From Verrucomicrobiota bacterium (GTDB taxonomy: Bacteria; Verrucomicrobiota; Verrucomicrobiia; Limisphaerales; JADLHS01), in NCBI GenBank assembly GCA_013140495.1, contig JABFSR010000086.1, positions 1-64,000 on the forward strand: a DNA stretch of 64,000 nucleotides, in the 5' to 3' direction. The notes beneath the pieces were generated by a model, which ran no database searches, was not told the origin of the DNA, and saw nothing but the letters and a program-made list of their open reading frames with translations. Below are positions 20,052 to 31,140 of this stretch, in pieces (the stretch's first letter is position 1; each line of letters opens with the position of its first letter). A program made the position numbers and the translations under genes.

Positions 20052-20804
20052 TCACTCCTGCCAGAGAAGGATGTTGTCCTTGTTCACGCCTTGATCGGCT
20101 TTTACCGTTGGTGATGCCTGACCATCGGGTCCTTTGGACCAGATCAGGTACTGGCCGGGGCTTTCATAGTCGCTCGCGTTGCCATTTGCAGTAGGACTCG
20201 ACATCCCTTTGAGACCAACCCGGCTGTTAAGAGTTTTCTGAGAGACTGCTTGAGCGCTGTATAACGCATCCCTACAACGGTCGTCTGTACTCAAATCCAA
20301 TGATATGATATACGGCTGGCCCCAAGGATCCCGATATTCACCATCCAACCCAACACCGGCTGATGCGCTGTCGCCGATTCTTTTTGCATTGAGCCACGCA
20401 TTCCGTTGGAGGTTCAGAACATGATCTTTGTTTGGAGTGGGCTGGCCGTTGCCGTAGGCAACTTCATCCATGATGATGGCGATGATTCCAGCATTGTATT
20501 GGTAATTGGTGACAATGCCGGCTATGCCGGTTCCAGTGCCCAGACCAAACGTCGCGTCAAGACCGCCGATTGGGAATCCAGGCGGCACGGGGAAACGACC
20601 GTTGTAAGTGGACTCGTAGGATTTGATGGCCATGCCGATCTGGGACATTTCCAATTTCGCCTTCTTCTTCATCGCGGCCTCCCTTGCCTTAGCGATAGCA
20701 GGGAGGAGCATTGCCGCAAGAATGGCGATGATGGCAATAACCACGAGGAGTTCGATGAGCGTGAATCCGGAAAAACGACGTGAGGTTTGTTTGTTGGTTT
20801 TCAT
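20052..20804 (-). CDS. Type II secretion / type IV pilin-like major prepilin
   Basis: [62 protein letters not shown]; start at [10 protein letters not shown]. Confidence 0.85.
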   Translation of the reverse strand: MKTNKQTSRRFSGFTLIELLVVIAIIAILAAMLLPAIAKAREAAMKKKAKLEMSQIGMAIKSYESTYNGRFPVPPGFPIGGLDATFGLGTGTGIAGIVTNYQYNAGIIAIIMDEVAYGNGQPTPNKDHVLNLQRNAWLNAKRIGDSASAGVGLDGEYRDPWGQPYIISLDLSTDDRCRDALYSAQAVSQKTLNSRVGLKGMSSPTANGNASDYESPGQYLIWSKGPDGQASPTVKADQGVNKDNILLWQE

Positions 20805-21000
20805 AATCGGTTCGTTGAAGGTGCGCGCGCTGCAAATGGCGTTGTCGGTGACGATCTGAACCCGGCAACGGCCGCGCCTGTTGCGGGGTCGTGAACGTTG
20901 GGAACTGATCAGCACACGCGGAAACCAGAAGGAATCCTCCCACGTCACGGAGACACGCGCAGGCTGGTCGGAGGAGTTGAGGTGGCTGGTTTTCATGGGA

Positions 21001-21675
21001 TCAGAAAACTATCTGCGGTTTTTTGTTCCAGTTGCTGATGCGGTTGGTCTTGCCAGCCACGTAAACATCCACCCAGAGATCGAATCCACCGGGATTGTTC
21101 GTGGGATTGGTGATGTTGTAGCGCCAGGGATTGAGCTCGGGCACACCGGCGACGCCGTTGCCGAGGTTTGCCGGCCAGATGACGGAGCATGTGAGCAGGC
21201 GGACGCCATTGGGCTTATCCCCGCGCTGGGTAGATCTGAATTCGATAAGAAATTTCTTGGCGGGCTTGGAGGAATCCGCATCTGAATTGCGGGTGCAGTT
21301 GACGAATCCACCGCGACCAAACTCGACTTGCACATTCGCGGCAGAGATTTGCGCGCTGCCGTCCTTGGTTTCGTAGTTCGCGCCATTCAGCAGCGTGCCC
21401 ATGAGTTCGTAGTAAAGCGGGTTGTTGGCATATTGCAGCGGGTTCCTGGCGTTGTCCGGAGGGTAATGGCCCAGTTCTGCCTTATACAGTTCGATGGCTG
21501 TGATGACCTGCTCACGCTCCGCTTCTGCTTTGGAAATTGTCTGTTTGCGTTTGACGGCCGCAACGGTAGGGAAGGTTATCGCCGCAAGAATGGCGATGAT
21601 TGCGATGACGACCAACAATTCGATGAGCGTGAAAGCCCTTGTGTGAACGGGGAGAGTCTGGTTTTTCGTTTTCAT
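21001..21675 (-). CDS. Type II secretion / type IV pilin-like prepilin
   Basis: [64 protein letters not shown]. Confidence 0.85.
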   Translation of the reverse strand: MKTKNQTLPVHTRAFTLIELLVVIAIIAILAAITFPTVAAVKRKQTISKAEAEREQVITAIELYKAELGHYPPDNARNPLQYANNPLYYELMGTLLNGANYETKDGSAQISAANVQVEFGRGGFVNCTRNSDADSSKPAKKFLIEFRSTQRGDKPNGVRLLTCSVIWPANLGNGVAGVPELNPWRYNITNPTNNPGGFDLWVDVYVAGKTNRISNWNKKPQIVF

Positions 21676-21688
21676 TGTTCGGGTGGGT

Positions 21689-21964
21689 TCAGCGTTCGCG
21701 GACTTCCTGTTCCATGCGTTCACTCAACCATTGTTTGATCATGCTCTGGTAGTTCAAGAACCGGGATCGGGCCAGGCGCTTGATCCTTGCCAGCATCCGC
21801 GGGTCTATGCGGATTGTGATGGTCACGGATTCCGAGACTTCGACGGTGCCCGACACCGCTGATTCCATGAGGCGCAGATCGGGCCGCGTCTCCGTCCAGA
21901 AGTCGGCTTCGGCCTTCTCGCTGTCGAAAATCGGCACATCTTCCCAATTTGCGATGGTTCGCAT
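21689..21964 (-). CDS. BrnA/CopG-like antitoxin
   Basis: Short protein with EADFWTETRP and VTITIRIDPRMLARIKRLARSRFLNYQSMIKQWL (ribbon-helix-helix-like); adjacent to BrnT-like ORF. Confidence 0.7.
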   Translation of the reverse strand: MRTIANWEDVPIFDSEKAEADFWTETRPDLRLMESAVSGTVEVSESVTITIRIDPRMLARIKRLARSRFLNYQSMIKQWLSERMEQEVRER

Positions 21965-22003
21965 TGTTCATTTCGCACCTGATCGTCTTCATCGCACCCA
22001 CTA

Positions 22004-22291
22004 TTATTGCGCCAGGGCCTGCTCCATCTTGCGCTGATAAAAGTAGCGTTCCTCGGGCTGAAATCCCCTCGCGTGAATCACCCGGATCATTTTCCCGTTT
22101 GTCCGATACACGCTAAAGACTCCGTCACCGTTGGCGCTCATGCCCAGATTGAAAAACCGGGCTTGAACCGAGAACCGGGGCGTATCCGGCAACAGCCGGA
22201 TGGCAAAGGGGTCCTCGAACGATTCTTCTATGTCCCGCTGCGTCAAAGAGCCATCAGTCTCAAAAGGCGGATTATTCCAATCGAACTCCAT
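22004..22291 (-). CDS. BrnT-like toxin
   Basis: FDWNNPP...DIEESFEDPFAIRLLPD...VYRTNGKMIRVIHARGFQPEERYFYQR matches BrnT/DUF497 layout; toxin-first order. Confidence 0.65.
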   Translation of the reverse strand: MEFDWNNPPFETDGSLTQRDIEESFEDPFAIRLLPDTPRFSVQARFFNLGMSANGDGVFSVYRTNGKMIRVIHARGFQPEERYFYQRKMEQALAQ

Positions 22292-22302
22292 GCACGCTCA
22301 GT

Positions 22303-22366
22303 TGTAAATAGTTCGCCTATGCTTTGTGCTTACAATGTATTTACACATAGTCATCGGTTGAGTCAA
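22303..22366 (-). promoter_or_regulatory. Candidate promoter/operator of the toxin-antitoxin pair
   Basis: On minus strand TTGACT-17 bp-TAAATA; inverted repeat TGTAAATA(22303-22310)/TATTTACA(22338-22345) overlapping the -10. Confidence 0.4.
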
Positions 22367-22445
22367 ATTTTTTCTTCATACCCAGTAATAGTGGCCCGGC
22401 GGCAGCGATGCCGAACCGGGCCACAACAGCACAGTTGTTTGGGGC

Positions 22446-23744
22446 TTATTCTTTGTCGCCGCTGCCACCGCCGCCCAGATTGTTCATCAGGTCAATGAGC
22501 GGCAGGAACATGGCGATGACGATGCTGCCCACGATAACCGCCAGAAACACGATCATGATCGGTTCGAGCAAGGATGTCATGGCCGCCACGGCGTTATCCA
22601 CCTCGTCGTCGAAGTTGTCGGCAATCTTCATCATCATTTCCGGCAGCGCGCCAGTCTGTTCGCCGACGTCCACCATGGAAACCACCATGGGGGGAAATAC
22701 TCCAGATGCCTCAAGGGGCGCAGTGATGGTTTCGCCTTCCTTCACGCTATCGTGAACCGCCGTCACGGCATTGGCAATGATGACGTTGCCGGAGGTTTCC
22801 CGGACAATGGTCAACGCCTGAAGGATCGGCACACCGCTGCTCACAAGAGTTCCAAGAGTTCTCGTGAACCGTGATATTGACACCTTGCTGACGACCGGCC
22901 CGATCAGGGGCATCTTGAGTTTGAACTTGTCCCAGACGTGCCGGCCAAATTTCGTTTTGATGAACATCAAGAACACGATCACAACCGCCACCACGCAAAT
23001 TGTGGTAACGATAATATTGTTTCTCACCGCGTCGCTGATGTTCATTACCAGTTGCGTGAAAGCCGGCAATGGACGGCCTTCGCCAAGTCCTGCGAACACT
23101 TCCTTGAACTTCGGGATGACAACAACAACGAGCACACCCATGATGACCACCGCCACGATCATCACCGCCACGGGATAAAACATGGCAGCGACGACCTTGC
23201 CTTTGATCTTCTGCGCCTTTTCCTGGAATTCCGCCAGACGGTTCAGCACCACCTCCAACACGCCGCCCAGCTCACCGGCCTTGACCATGTTGACGTAGAG
23301 ACGATTGAAAATCTTGGGATGTTGCGCGAGCGCCTCCGAGAACGTACTGCCGCCTTCGACAGACAACGCGAGTTCACCAATCACGGATTTGAGCGTGGGG
23401 TTACGTTCCTGCTTTTCGAGCACGCGCATTCCGCGCAGCAACGGAAGACCGGCATCCACCAGTGTTGCCAACTGACGCGTGAACGTGGTTAGAACCTTCG
23501 ATTTGACCTTGCCGCCGAAACCGGGCACGGACATGCCCTTGCCCTTCTTTTTCGCAGCCGGCTTTGCAGACCCGGCGGTAGCGGCCTTTTTTTCGGGCTT
23601 GGCCTTGTCCATCTCGACGATCTTCGTCGGGAACAAGCCCATCTCCTTGACGCGACCAATGGCTTCGTTCTGGCTGGCGACCTCGATGGTGCCTTTCTGC
23701 TCCTTCCCCTTTTGGTCCATCGCCACGTAACTGAACTTGGGCAT
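22446..23744 (-). CDS. gspF: Type II secretion F / type IV pilus inner-membrane protein
   Basis: MPKFSYVAMDQKGKEQKGTIE; LATLVDAGLPLLRGMRVLEKQ; LLEPIMIVFLAVIVGSIVIAMFLPL. Confidence 0.92.
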   Translation of the reverse strand: MPKFSYVAMDQKGKEQKGTIEVASQNEAIGRVKEMGLFPTKIVEMDKAKPEKKAATAGSAKPAAKKKGKGMSVPGFGGKVKSKVLTTFTRQLATLVDAGLPLLRGMRVLEKQERNPTLKSVIGELALSVEGGSTFSEALAQHPKIFNRLYVNMVKAGELGGVLEVVLNRLAEFQEKAQKIKGKVVAAMFYPVAVMIVAVVIMGVLVVVVIPKFKEVFAGLGEGRPLPAFTQLVMNISDAVRNNIIVTTICVVAVVIVFLMFIKTKFGRHVWDKFKLKMPLIGPVVSKVSISRFTRTLGTLVSSGVPILQALTIVRETSGNVIIANAVTAVHDSVKEGETITAPLEASGVFPPMVVSMVDVGEQTGALPEMMMKIADNFDDEVDNAVAAMTSLLEPIMIVFLAVIVGSIVIAMFLPLIDLMNNLGGGGSGDKE

Positions 23745-23758
23745 AAAAAATTTCCGGG

Positions 23759-25468
23759 TTAAGTATATTTCACGACTTCTTCGATAGTTGTATCACCATC
23801 AAAGATGCTCCGCAAGCCGTCCTCACGCAGCGTTACCATTCCCAATTCCACAGCCTTCTGACGCAACACCACCGTCGGCGCGCGTTCCGTTATCATCGTC
23901 CGGATGGTATCACTGCACACCAGCAACTCGTAGATGCCTTTGCGCCCGCGATACCCCGTGTCATTGCATGTCGAGCAACCGCGCCCGTAGTAAAACGCCT
24001 TGTCACCCAGGTCATGCGGCGAAAGATTCAGCAAAGCCAGTTGTTGCTCGGTTGGCTCGAACGGCGTCCGGCAGTTCTTGCAAATCGTCCTCACCAACCG
24101 CTGGCCCAGCACCGCCATCAGCGTCGAGGATACGAGAAACGGCTCCGTGCCCATGTCCACGAGACGCGTCACAGCACCGGGAGCGTCGTTCGTATGCAGC
24201 GTGCTCAAGACAAGGTGACCGGTCAGGGACGCCTGGATCGCGATCTGCGCTGTTTCGAGGTCGCGCATTTCACCGACCATGATGATGTCCGGGTCCTGGC
24301 GCAAGAATGAGCGCAAGGCCTTGCCGAACGTCATGCCCAACGCCTCGTTCACCGCCACCTGCATGATGCCTTCGATGTCGAACTCAACCGGGTCCTCCGC
24401 CGTCAGCAGTTTGGAATCAATCACGTTCACGCGCCGCAAACACGAATACAACGTCGTCGTCTTTCCGCAACCGGTCGGGCCAGTAACGACGAAAATGCCG
24501 TTGGGCCGCAGGATGACTTCGTTCACGAAGTCGTACACGTATTTCGGAAAGCCAAGGTTCTCGAGCTCGAGATTCACCGAGGAACGATCCAGAACGCGCA
24601 ACACGACGGATTCACCGAAAGCCGTCGGCAGCGTGGAAACGCGCAGGTCAATCTGCTTGTGACCCAGCTTGTAATTGATGCGTCCGTCCTGAGGCAAACG
24701 TCGCTCGGAAATGTCCAGGTTCGCCATGACCTTGATGCGAGAGACAACCGGCATCGCCAAGTGCTTCGGCGGCGGTGACATTTCATAAAGCGCGCCGTCC
24801 ACGCGGTAGCGGATTCGGAACTCATCCTCGAACGGCTCGAAGTGAATATCGCTCGCGCGATCTTTCACGGCCTGAAACAAAACCAGGTTCACGAACCGGA
24901 CGATCGGCGCTTCGTTCGCCAGACTGGAGATCATCTCCTCGTCGTCCATCTCCACGGCTGCCACGGCTTCCTCGGTGATCTTTTCATCACCCCCAAGTTG
25001 CTTGAGAATCTCATCCACCTCGCCGCCCATGTCGGCACCGTAATACCTGTCCAGCGCCGCCTGGATGTCCGTCGGGTTCGCAACAACGAGCTGAATGTCT
25101 TTCTTGGCGACGAACGTCAGCTCGTCAATGTGCGCCGGATTCAGCGGATCCTCGAATACCACACGCAACGTGGAACCGTTCACCTCTATGGGCAGACAGC
25201 GGTAGGTCTTGGCGCTGCTGGCTGGAATCGCCGCGATGGCTTCCTTGGTGATGTTGGCATTGCGAATATCCACCACCTCCGTACCCAGATGATTCGCCAT
25301 CGTCTGTAACAGCGCATCGGCATCCATCAACCCAAAATCCTGGATGATCTGAAACACCGGTTTGCCGCTGCGCTTCAGTTCGCCAAGCACGTCCTCGTAC
25401 TGGAGATCGTCAATCATTCCCTGCTCGCGCACGAGGGACAACAACGGGTTGGAATGCTCTTCCGCCAT
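23759..25468 (-). CDS. gspE: GspE/PilB-type assembly ATPase
   Basis: [13 protein letters not shown] Walker [39 protein letters not shown]. Confidence 0.93.
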   Translation of the reverse strand: MAEEHSNPLLSLVREQGMIDDLQYEDVLGELKRSGKPVFQIIQDFGLMDADALLQTMANHLGTEVVDIRNANITKEAIAAIPASSAKTYRCLPIEVNGSTLRVVFEDPLNPAHIDELTFVAKKDIQLVVANPTDIQAALDRYYGADMGGEVDEILKQLGGDEKITEEAVAAVEMDDEEMISSLANEAPIVRFVNLVLFQAVKDRASDIHFEPFEDEFRIRYRVDGALYEMSPPPKHLAMPVVSRIKVMANLDISERRLPQDGRINYKLGHKQIDLRVSTLPTAFGESVVLRVLDRSSVNLELENLGFPKYVYDFVNEVILRPNGIFVVTGPTGCGKTTTLYSCLRRVNVIDSKLLTAEDPVEFDIEGIMQVAVNEALGMTFGKALRSFLRQDPDIIMVGEMRDLETAQIAIQASLTGHLVLSTLHTNDAPGAVTRLVDMGTEPFLVSSTLMAVLGQRLVRTICKNCRTPFEPTEQQLALLNLSPHDLGDKAFYYGRGCSTCNDTGYRGRKGIYELLVCSDTIRTMITERAPTVVLRQKAVELGMVTLREDGLRSIFDGDTTIEEVVKYT

Positions 25469-25485
25469 ATCAATTCAATTCGACT

Positions 25486-26604
25486 TCACGACTGACCTTC
25501 TTCGCCCGCCACGTCCTCACCCACCGCCTGAGCCAGTTCAAGTTCCTGCAACTTCTGCTGGATGGTGATCGCGTCCTGCGCCTTGGTGATGACTTCCTCG
25601 CGGGAGATCATTCCCGCCATGTATTTCTCAACTAGAAATGAGTCCAGAGTCACCATGCCGTACTTCGATCCCGTCTGGATGTCCGACTGGATGCGAAATG
25701 TTTTGTTGTCGCGGATGAGCGCGGCGATGGACGGCGTGTTGACCATGATCTCAAAAATGGCAACGCGACCCGGCTTGTCCACGCGCGGAAGGAGCAACTG
25801 CGAAATCACCGCCTGCAACACCGTTGAAAGCTGGATGCGAATCTGTTCCTGCTGGTTGGTCGGAAACGCGTTCGTGATACGATCAATCGTCTTTGCCGCG
25901 CCGGTGGTGTGCAGCGTGCCGAAGACCAAGTGACCGGTTTCCGCCGCCGTGATGGCTGCGTCCATCGTTTCCAGGTCGCGCATTTCACCGACGAGCACGA
26001 TGTCCGGGTCCTGACGCAATGCGCGGCGCAAACCTTCGGCAAAGTTTGGCACGTCCACGCCAATCTCGCGCTGCGTCACCAGCGCCTTCTTGTGTTTGTG
26101 ATAATACTCGATCGGGTCTTCGATGGTGATGATGTGCGCCTCATCGCGCTCCTCATTGATGATGTTGATCATCGAGGCCAGCGTCGTCGTCTTGCCGGAG
26201 CCTGTCGGGCCGGTCACAAGCACGAGACCGCGCGGTTTGTAGAGCAGTTCCTTGGCGCTGGGCGGGATGCCAATCTGCTCCATCGTCAAAAGCTTTGTAG
26301 GAATCTGGCGGGCCACGATGCCGAAATCACCTTTTGCCTTGAAAACGCTGACGCGGAAACGCGCCAGTTCACCGAATGCAAACCCGAAGTCCGCGCCGCC
26401 GCGCTCACGCACGTGTTGGATTTGATCCTCGGACGTGATGCTGCGCATCAACGCCTCGGTGTCCTCTGCCTTGCAAGGGGGACCTTCCACGCGATGCAAA
26501 ATGCCATGCACGCGGATGGTCGGCGGCGTGCCTACGCGGATATGCAAATCGGCGGCGCCCTCGGACACCACCAACTGCAACAAATCGGACATCTGATATG
26601 CCAT
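25486..26604 (-). CDS. pilT: Type IV pilus twitching motility ATPase PilT
   Basis: [77 protein letters not shown]. Confidence 0.95.
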   Translation of the reverse strand: MAYQMSDLLQLVVSEGAADLHIRVGTPPTIRVHGILHRVEGPPCKAEDTEALMRSITSEDQIQHVRERGGADFGFAFGELARFRVSVFKAKGDFGIVARQIPTKLLTMEQIGIPPSAKELLYKPRGLVLVTGPTGSGKTTTLASMINIINEERDEAHIITIEDPIEYYHKHKKALVTQREIGVDVPNFAEGLRRALRQDPDIVLVGEMRDLETMDAAITAAETGHLVFGTLHTTGAAKTIDRITNAFPTNQQEQIRIQLSTVLQAVISQLLLPRVDKPGRVAIFEIMVNTPSIAALIRDNKTFRIQSDIQTGSKYGMVTLDSFLVEKYMAGMISREEVITKAQDAITIQQKLQELELAQAVGEDVAGEEGQS

Positions 26605-26668
26605 GCTGAATTCTCCGTTCTAAATCGTCATTACCTTGGACAATGCCGCGCCATTTTCTTCACGCAGA

Positions 26669-28396
26669 TCATTCATCGTCGCCAACCGTGGCGCGGATGA
26701 CCTCTTCGGGAGTCGTCATTCCCGCCAAAACCTTGCGGATGCCGTCTTCGCGCAACGTCCTCATGCCCATCTCACGCGCACGAACGCGCAACACCGACGT
26801 CGGCACCTTGTCGTAAATCAATTTCCTCGCCTCGTCATCAATGACGAATATCTCGAAGATGCCCATGCGCCCGCGGCAGCCGGTGTTCGAGCAGTTGTCG
26901 CAACCCTTGCCTTTCCTGAAGGTCGCGCTCTTTGCGGCCTCGGACTCGATCCCAAGGGCTTTCAACTCCGCCTCGGATGGCATGGACGGCCCGCCGCACT
27001 TCTTGCAAATCTTCCTCACCAGTCGTTGCGCCATGAGCGAACGCGTGGAGGAGGCCACAAGGAACGGCTTGACGCCGATGTCAATCAAGCGCGTCACAGC
27101 GCCCGGCGCATCGTTGGTATGGAGCGTGGAAAACACCAGGTGACCTGTCAGTGACGCGTTGATGGCAATGGACGCCGTCTCAAGATCGCGAATTTCCCCG
27201 ATCATGATGATGTTCGGCGCCTGACGCAGAATCGAGCGCAGCGCCCCGGAGAAGGTCAACCCCACCGCTTCACTGACCTGCACCTGGTTGATGCCGGCGA
27301 GGACATATTCCACCGGGTCTTCCACTGTAATGATCTTTCGATCTGGCCGGTTGATGAAATGCAGACACGAATACAGCGTGGTCGTCTTGCCGGAGCCGGT
27401 GGGGCCGGTGACAAGAAACAAGCCGTCCGGGAGACCGATCAGTTTTTCAATCACCGCCTGATCGTCCGTCAGGAAGCCAAGTTCCGCGAGACCGACGCGC
27501 AATCCTTCCTTGTCCAAAATACGCATCACGATGGACTCACCGTGATTTGTCGGCAGACATGAAACGCGCAAATCAATCATCTTGCCGCCACCCACGGTCG
27601 TCTGAATACGACCGTCCTGCGGAACGCGGTGTTCCGCGATGGACATGTTCGATTGAATCTTGAGACGGGCGATGATCGCAGATTGAAGCCGTTTGGGAGG
27701 GTTCTTCATCTCGTGCATCATTCCGTCAATGCGGTAGCGCAGCCGGAAACGCTTTGACAGCGGTTCGAGATGAATATCCGACGCGTGCATCTTGAACGCG
27801 TCAATGATGATCTGGTTGACCAGCTTGATGAGCGGAGCGTCGGCATCTACGGAGTCCTTGGACTTCGTGACGTCCGTTTGCGGCAGGGCAATTTCCACCT
27901 CGCTCTGCGTCAACTTCTGAATCGCATCGCCGATCAGCCCCGCATCCCGTCCACCGTAATACTTGCCCAACGCCCCCTCGATGTCCGCCTCAGACGCCAC
28001 CTGCACGATCACTTCCGTGTGCAACAAATGATTCAACGCGTCCGCCGTGGCAATGTCCGACGGATCGGCGAGCGCCACCGTCAACGAAGACTCGCTTTTG
28101 AAAACCGGGACGACACGATATTTCTTGGCGATGTGGCGGGGAATCGCCGCAATGACATCGTCTTCAATCTTGATGGCGCTCAGATGAACCACCTCCGCGC
28201 CAAAATGTGCGGCCTTGGCCTGGGTGACATCCGCCGGTCGCGCCATTTTGTTCGCGACCATGTAATCCACCACGCCCACTCCGGCGGCTTGCGCCTCCTG
28301 TCGGGCCTGCGCGACCTGATCCGGGGTTACGAACCCAAGATCAGCGAGCATATCAACCAGATAATCGTCTTTTTCTGCCACGGTGATAATTCCCAC
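26669..28396 (-). CDS. Second GspE/PilB-type assembly ATPase
   Basis: [46 protein letters not shown]; MshEN-type N-terminus. Confidence 0.92.
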   Translation of the reverse strand: MGIITVAEKDDYLVDMLADLGFVTPDQVAQARQEAQAAGVGVVDYMVANKMARPADVTQAKAAHFGAEVVHLSAIKIEDDVIAAIPRHIAKKYRVVPVFKSESSLTVALADPSDIATADALNHLLHTEVIVQVASEADIEGALGKYYGGRDAGLIGDAIQKLTQSEVEIALPQTDVTKSKDSVDADAPLIKLVNQIIIDAFKMHASDIHLEPLSKRFRLRYRIDGMMHEMKNPPKRLQSAIIARLKIQSNMSIAEHRVPQDGRIQTTVGGGKMIDLRVSCLPTNHGESIVMRILDKEGLRVGLAELGFLTDDQAVIEKLIGLPDGLFLVTGPTGSGKTTTLYSCLHFINRPDRKIITVEDPVEYVLAGINQVQVSEAVGLTFSGALRSILRQAPNIIMIGEIRDLETASIAINASLTGHLVFSTLHTNDAPGAVTRLIDIGVKPFLVASSTRSLMAQRLVRKICKKCGGPSMPSEAELKALGIESEAAKSATFRKGKGCDNCSNTGCRGRMGIFEIFVIDDEARKLIYDKVPTSVLRVRAREMGMRTLREDGIRKVLAGMTTPEEVIRATVGDDE

Positions 28397-28553
28397 GAAG
28401 TTTGGTCGCGGAAACTGGCGGGCAGATTAGCCACGTACAACGCACCGTGTCAAACGTAGAGCAGGTTTCCCAAGGAAAAAGTTGCCGACACTCTCCGGTG
28501 GATTGGCTTTCCTTTCATTCACCAGCACGACACACTCCGCGCCTGTTCAGGTC

Positions 28554-29033
28554 ATGGCACACATCCACGAAAAAATTGATTTCACCGTCGCCATCTTTGT
28601 CGTTCACGACGCAAAGGTCCTGCTCATCCATCATCGCAAACTCAACAAATGGCTCCCGCTCGGCGGACACATCGAGCTGGATGAAGAGCCTGAACAAGCC
28701 GCGCTGCGCGAGGCAAAGGAGGAAAGCGGACTTGAGGTGGAACTTCTCGGCGAACGCCCGCCCACAACCGAGCCCGGCACGCGCGCGCTCATTGGCCCGC
28801 GCTTTCTTGATATTCATCGCATCAGCGACACCCACGAACACATCGGCATGATCTATTGGGCGCGCATCAGGAGCGGCGACACCACGCTTGCGGTGGAGGA
28901 ACATCACGACATCCGTTGGTGTTTGAGCGATGAGCTTGAGACGCTTCAACCCGCCATGAGCAACGCCGTGAAATGGTATTGCCGCAAAGCCATTGAGGAA
29001 GTGTCATCTGCGAGGCACCAGGTGCCCGGTTGA
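28554..29033 (+). CDS. NUDIX hydrolase
   Basis: GGHIELDEEPEQAALREAKEESGLE Nudix box. Confidence 0.93.
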   Translation: MAHIHEKIDFTVAIFVVHDAKVLLIHHRKLNKWLPLGGHIELDEEPEQAALREAKEESGLEVELLGERPPTTEPGTRALIGPRFLDIHRISDTHEHIGMIYWARIRSGDTTLAVEEHHDIRWCLSDELETLQPAMSNAVKWYCRKAIEEVSSARHQVPG

Positions 29034-29091
29034 GCCGAGCCACGCCCGTTTCAAGAAACTGACACCTGACACGCCGCACCTCGCACCGCAT

Positions 29092-30270
29092 ATGACCCAA
29101 CGCCAGCTCAAATCCGGTTACTTTGTTCTCGAAGGGCTTAACTCCCTCAGTTCGACATTTTATTTCTACTACTTCTACTTTTTCATGCATGCGCGGTTCG
29201 GCTTTGACAACAAAGCCAATCTCACCCTCGCCGCCATGAACGGTCTGGTTTACATGTTCGCTGCGTGGTGGAGTGGACGGTTCGCGCAGCGCGCAGGCTA
29301 CTTCACATCGCTCAAACTTGGATTCGCCATCATGATCGTGGCGCTGGCAGTGGGGCCTTTTTTGAATTCGCCCGCCGGCCACATCGCTGTGATGCTCGTC
29401 TCCGCCGTCGGGTTGTGTTTCACCTGGCCGGCGCTTGAAGCGTTGGTTTGCGAAGGTGAAACTCCCGCAGGTCTCCAACGCGTGGTTGGCATTTACAATC
29501 TCGGCTGGGCTGGCACGGGTGCCCTGGGCTATTTCATCGGTGGCAAGATACTCGACCGGTTTGGTCTCCAAAGTCTCTTCCTCGCGCCACTGGGCGTCTT
29601 GATCATCCAGCTTGCCCTGACCTTCTGGCTCGCAACAAAGGCGCGAGCGCAACGGATTGAAACAACCGCCAATAAAACCCCAGAGCCGTTGGAAATGAAT
29701 CCGCGACCAATCGCCCGCGCCCGTGGATTCCTCCGGATGGCATGGCTGGCAAATCCATTTGCCTACATCGCCATCAATACACTCGTGGCCGTCATGCCCG
29801 GCATCGCCGAGCGACTCGGCCTGTCCACGACAGCGGCTGGTTTTTGTTGTTCGCTTTGGTGTTTCGCCCGATTGGGGGCGTTCTTTGGTTTGTGGGTCTG
29901 GCCGGGATGGCATTACAAGTTTCGCTGGATGCTTTCAGCCTATCTCGCGCTCATCGCCTCATTTGTGGTGATTCTTACTGCGCCAAATCTCGTTGTGATC
30001 GTGTCGGCCCAACTGATCTTCGGAATTGCAATCGGTTTGATATACTACTCGTCGCTCTTCTACTCGATGGATGTTGGCGAGACGAAGGGCGAACACGGCG
30101 GCATTCACGAAGCGGCGATCGGGCTGGGCAATTTCGTCGGACCCGCAGTCGGCGCGGGCTCGCTCCATTTTCTCCCGCAATACGCAAACAGCGGCGCGGT
30201 GGCGGTGAGCGTGGTTTTGCTCGGAGGATTGGGCGGGTTGCTCGGCATCTGGCGCAAGACGAAAACTTGA
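29092..30270 (+). CDS. MFS transporter
   Basis: About 12 hydrophobic segments; KSGYFVLEGLNSLSSTFYFYYFYFFMHARFGF. Confidence 0.8.
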   Translation: MTQRQLKSGYFVLEGLNSLSSTFYFYYFYFFMHARFGFDNKANLTLAAMNGLVYMFAAWWSGRFAQRAGYFTSLKLGFAIMIVALAVGPFLNSPAGHIAVMLVSAVGLCFTWPALEALVCEGETPAGLQRVVGIYNLGWAGTGALGYFIGGKILDRFGLQSLFLAPLGVLIIQLALTFWLATKARAQRIETTANKTPEPLEMNPRPIARARGFLRMAWLANPFAYIAINTLVAVMPGIAERLGLSTTAAGFCCSLWCFARLGAFFGLWVWPGWHYKFRWMLSAYLALIASFVVILTAPNLVVIVSAQLIFGIAIGLIYYSSLFYSMDVGETKGEHGGIHEAAIGLGNFVGPAVGAGSLHFLPQYANSGAVAVSVVLLGGLGGLLGIWRKTKT

Positions 30271-30345
30271 TAACCACGCCGGGCATGTCCATGCTGGCGG
30301 AGATTCGCGGTTCAACCAGCAACCACCAAACGATTCAACCAATCT

Positions 30346-31116
30346 ATGTCAGCACTCGCAGGAAAACTCGGAATTGTCTTCGGCGTCGCCAACAAGCGCT
30401 CCATTGCATGGGCCATCGCGCAGGCGTGGCACAAGGCCGGCGCGAAACTCGCCTTCACCTATCAGGGTGAACGCCTCAAAGACAACGTGGAGGAACTGGC
30501 CGGCACGTTCGGCAGCGACACGCTGCTCATGCCGTGTGACGTCACCAAGGACGAGGACATTGCGCGCGTGTTTGCCGATGTCGGAGCGAAGTTCGGCAAG
30601 CTTCATCTCATGCTGCACTCCGTAGCATTTGCGCCCAAGGACGCGCTGGAAGGCGATTTCGTAAATACCAGCCGTGAAGCTTATCGCATCGCGCATGACA
30701 TCAGCGCCTATTCGCTCGTCGCTCTTTCTCGCGGCGCGATGCCGCTTATGACCGAGGGCGGAAGCATTGTGGCAATGAGTTATTACGGCGCGGAAAAAGT
30801 CGTGCCTCACTACAACGTCATGGGGGTTGCCAAGGCGTCTCTTGAAGCCAGCACACGCTACCTCGCCTACGATCTCGGTCCGAAAAAAATCCGCGTCAAC
30901 TGCATCAGCGCCGGCCCGATGAACACGCTCGCCGCGCGCGGCATCGCCGGGTTCACCGACATGCTCAAGCATTACGAGGCGCACTCGCCACTCAAGCGCA
31001 ACGTCCTGCCAGAAGAACTTGGCGCCACCGGCACCTTCCTCGCGAGCGACGGCGCTGCGGCAATCACGGGGCAGGTCATCTACGTGGATAGCGGCTATCA
31101 AATCATGGGGATGTGA
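30346..31116 (+). CDS. fabI: Enoyl-[acyl-carrier-protein] reductase (NADH)
   Basis: GIVFGVANKRSIAWAIAQA, YYGAEKVVPHYNVMGVAKASLE, KKIRVNCISAGPMNTLAARGI. Confidence 0.96.
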   Translation: MSALAGKLGIVFGVANKRSIAWAIAQAWHKAGAKLAFTYQGERLKDNVEELAGTFGSDTLLMPCDVTKDEDIARVFADVGAKFGKLHLMLHSVAFAPKDALEGDFVNTSREAYRIAHDISAYSLVALSRGAMPLMTEGGSIVAMSYYGAEKVVPHYNVMGVAKASLEASTRYLAYDLGPKKIRVNCISAGPMNTLAARGIAGFTDMLKHYEAHSPLKRNVLPEELGATGTFLASDGAAAITGQVIYVDSGYQIMGM

Positions 31117-31140
31117 CAACGGCTAAACCCGGCGCAGGAA

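Noticed and set aside
23759-28396. Two GspE/PilB ATPases considered as a recent tandem duplication
   Set aside because: Sequences are clearly diverged and separated by pilT; multiple assembly ATPases are normal in T4P/T2SS loci.
30349-31119. 256-aa minus-strand ORF fully antisense to fabI
   Set aside because: Mirror of a high-GC coding frame; fabI motifs are unambiguous on the plus strand.
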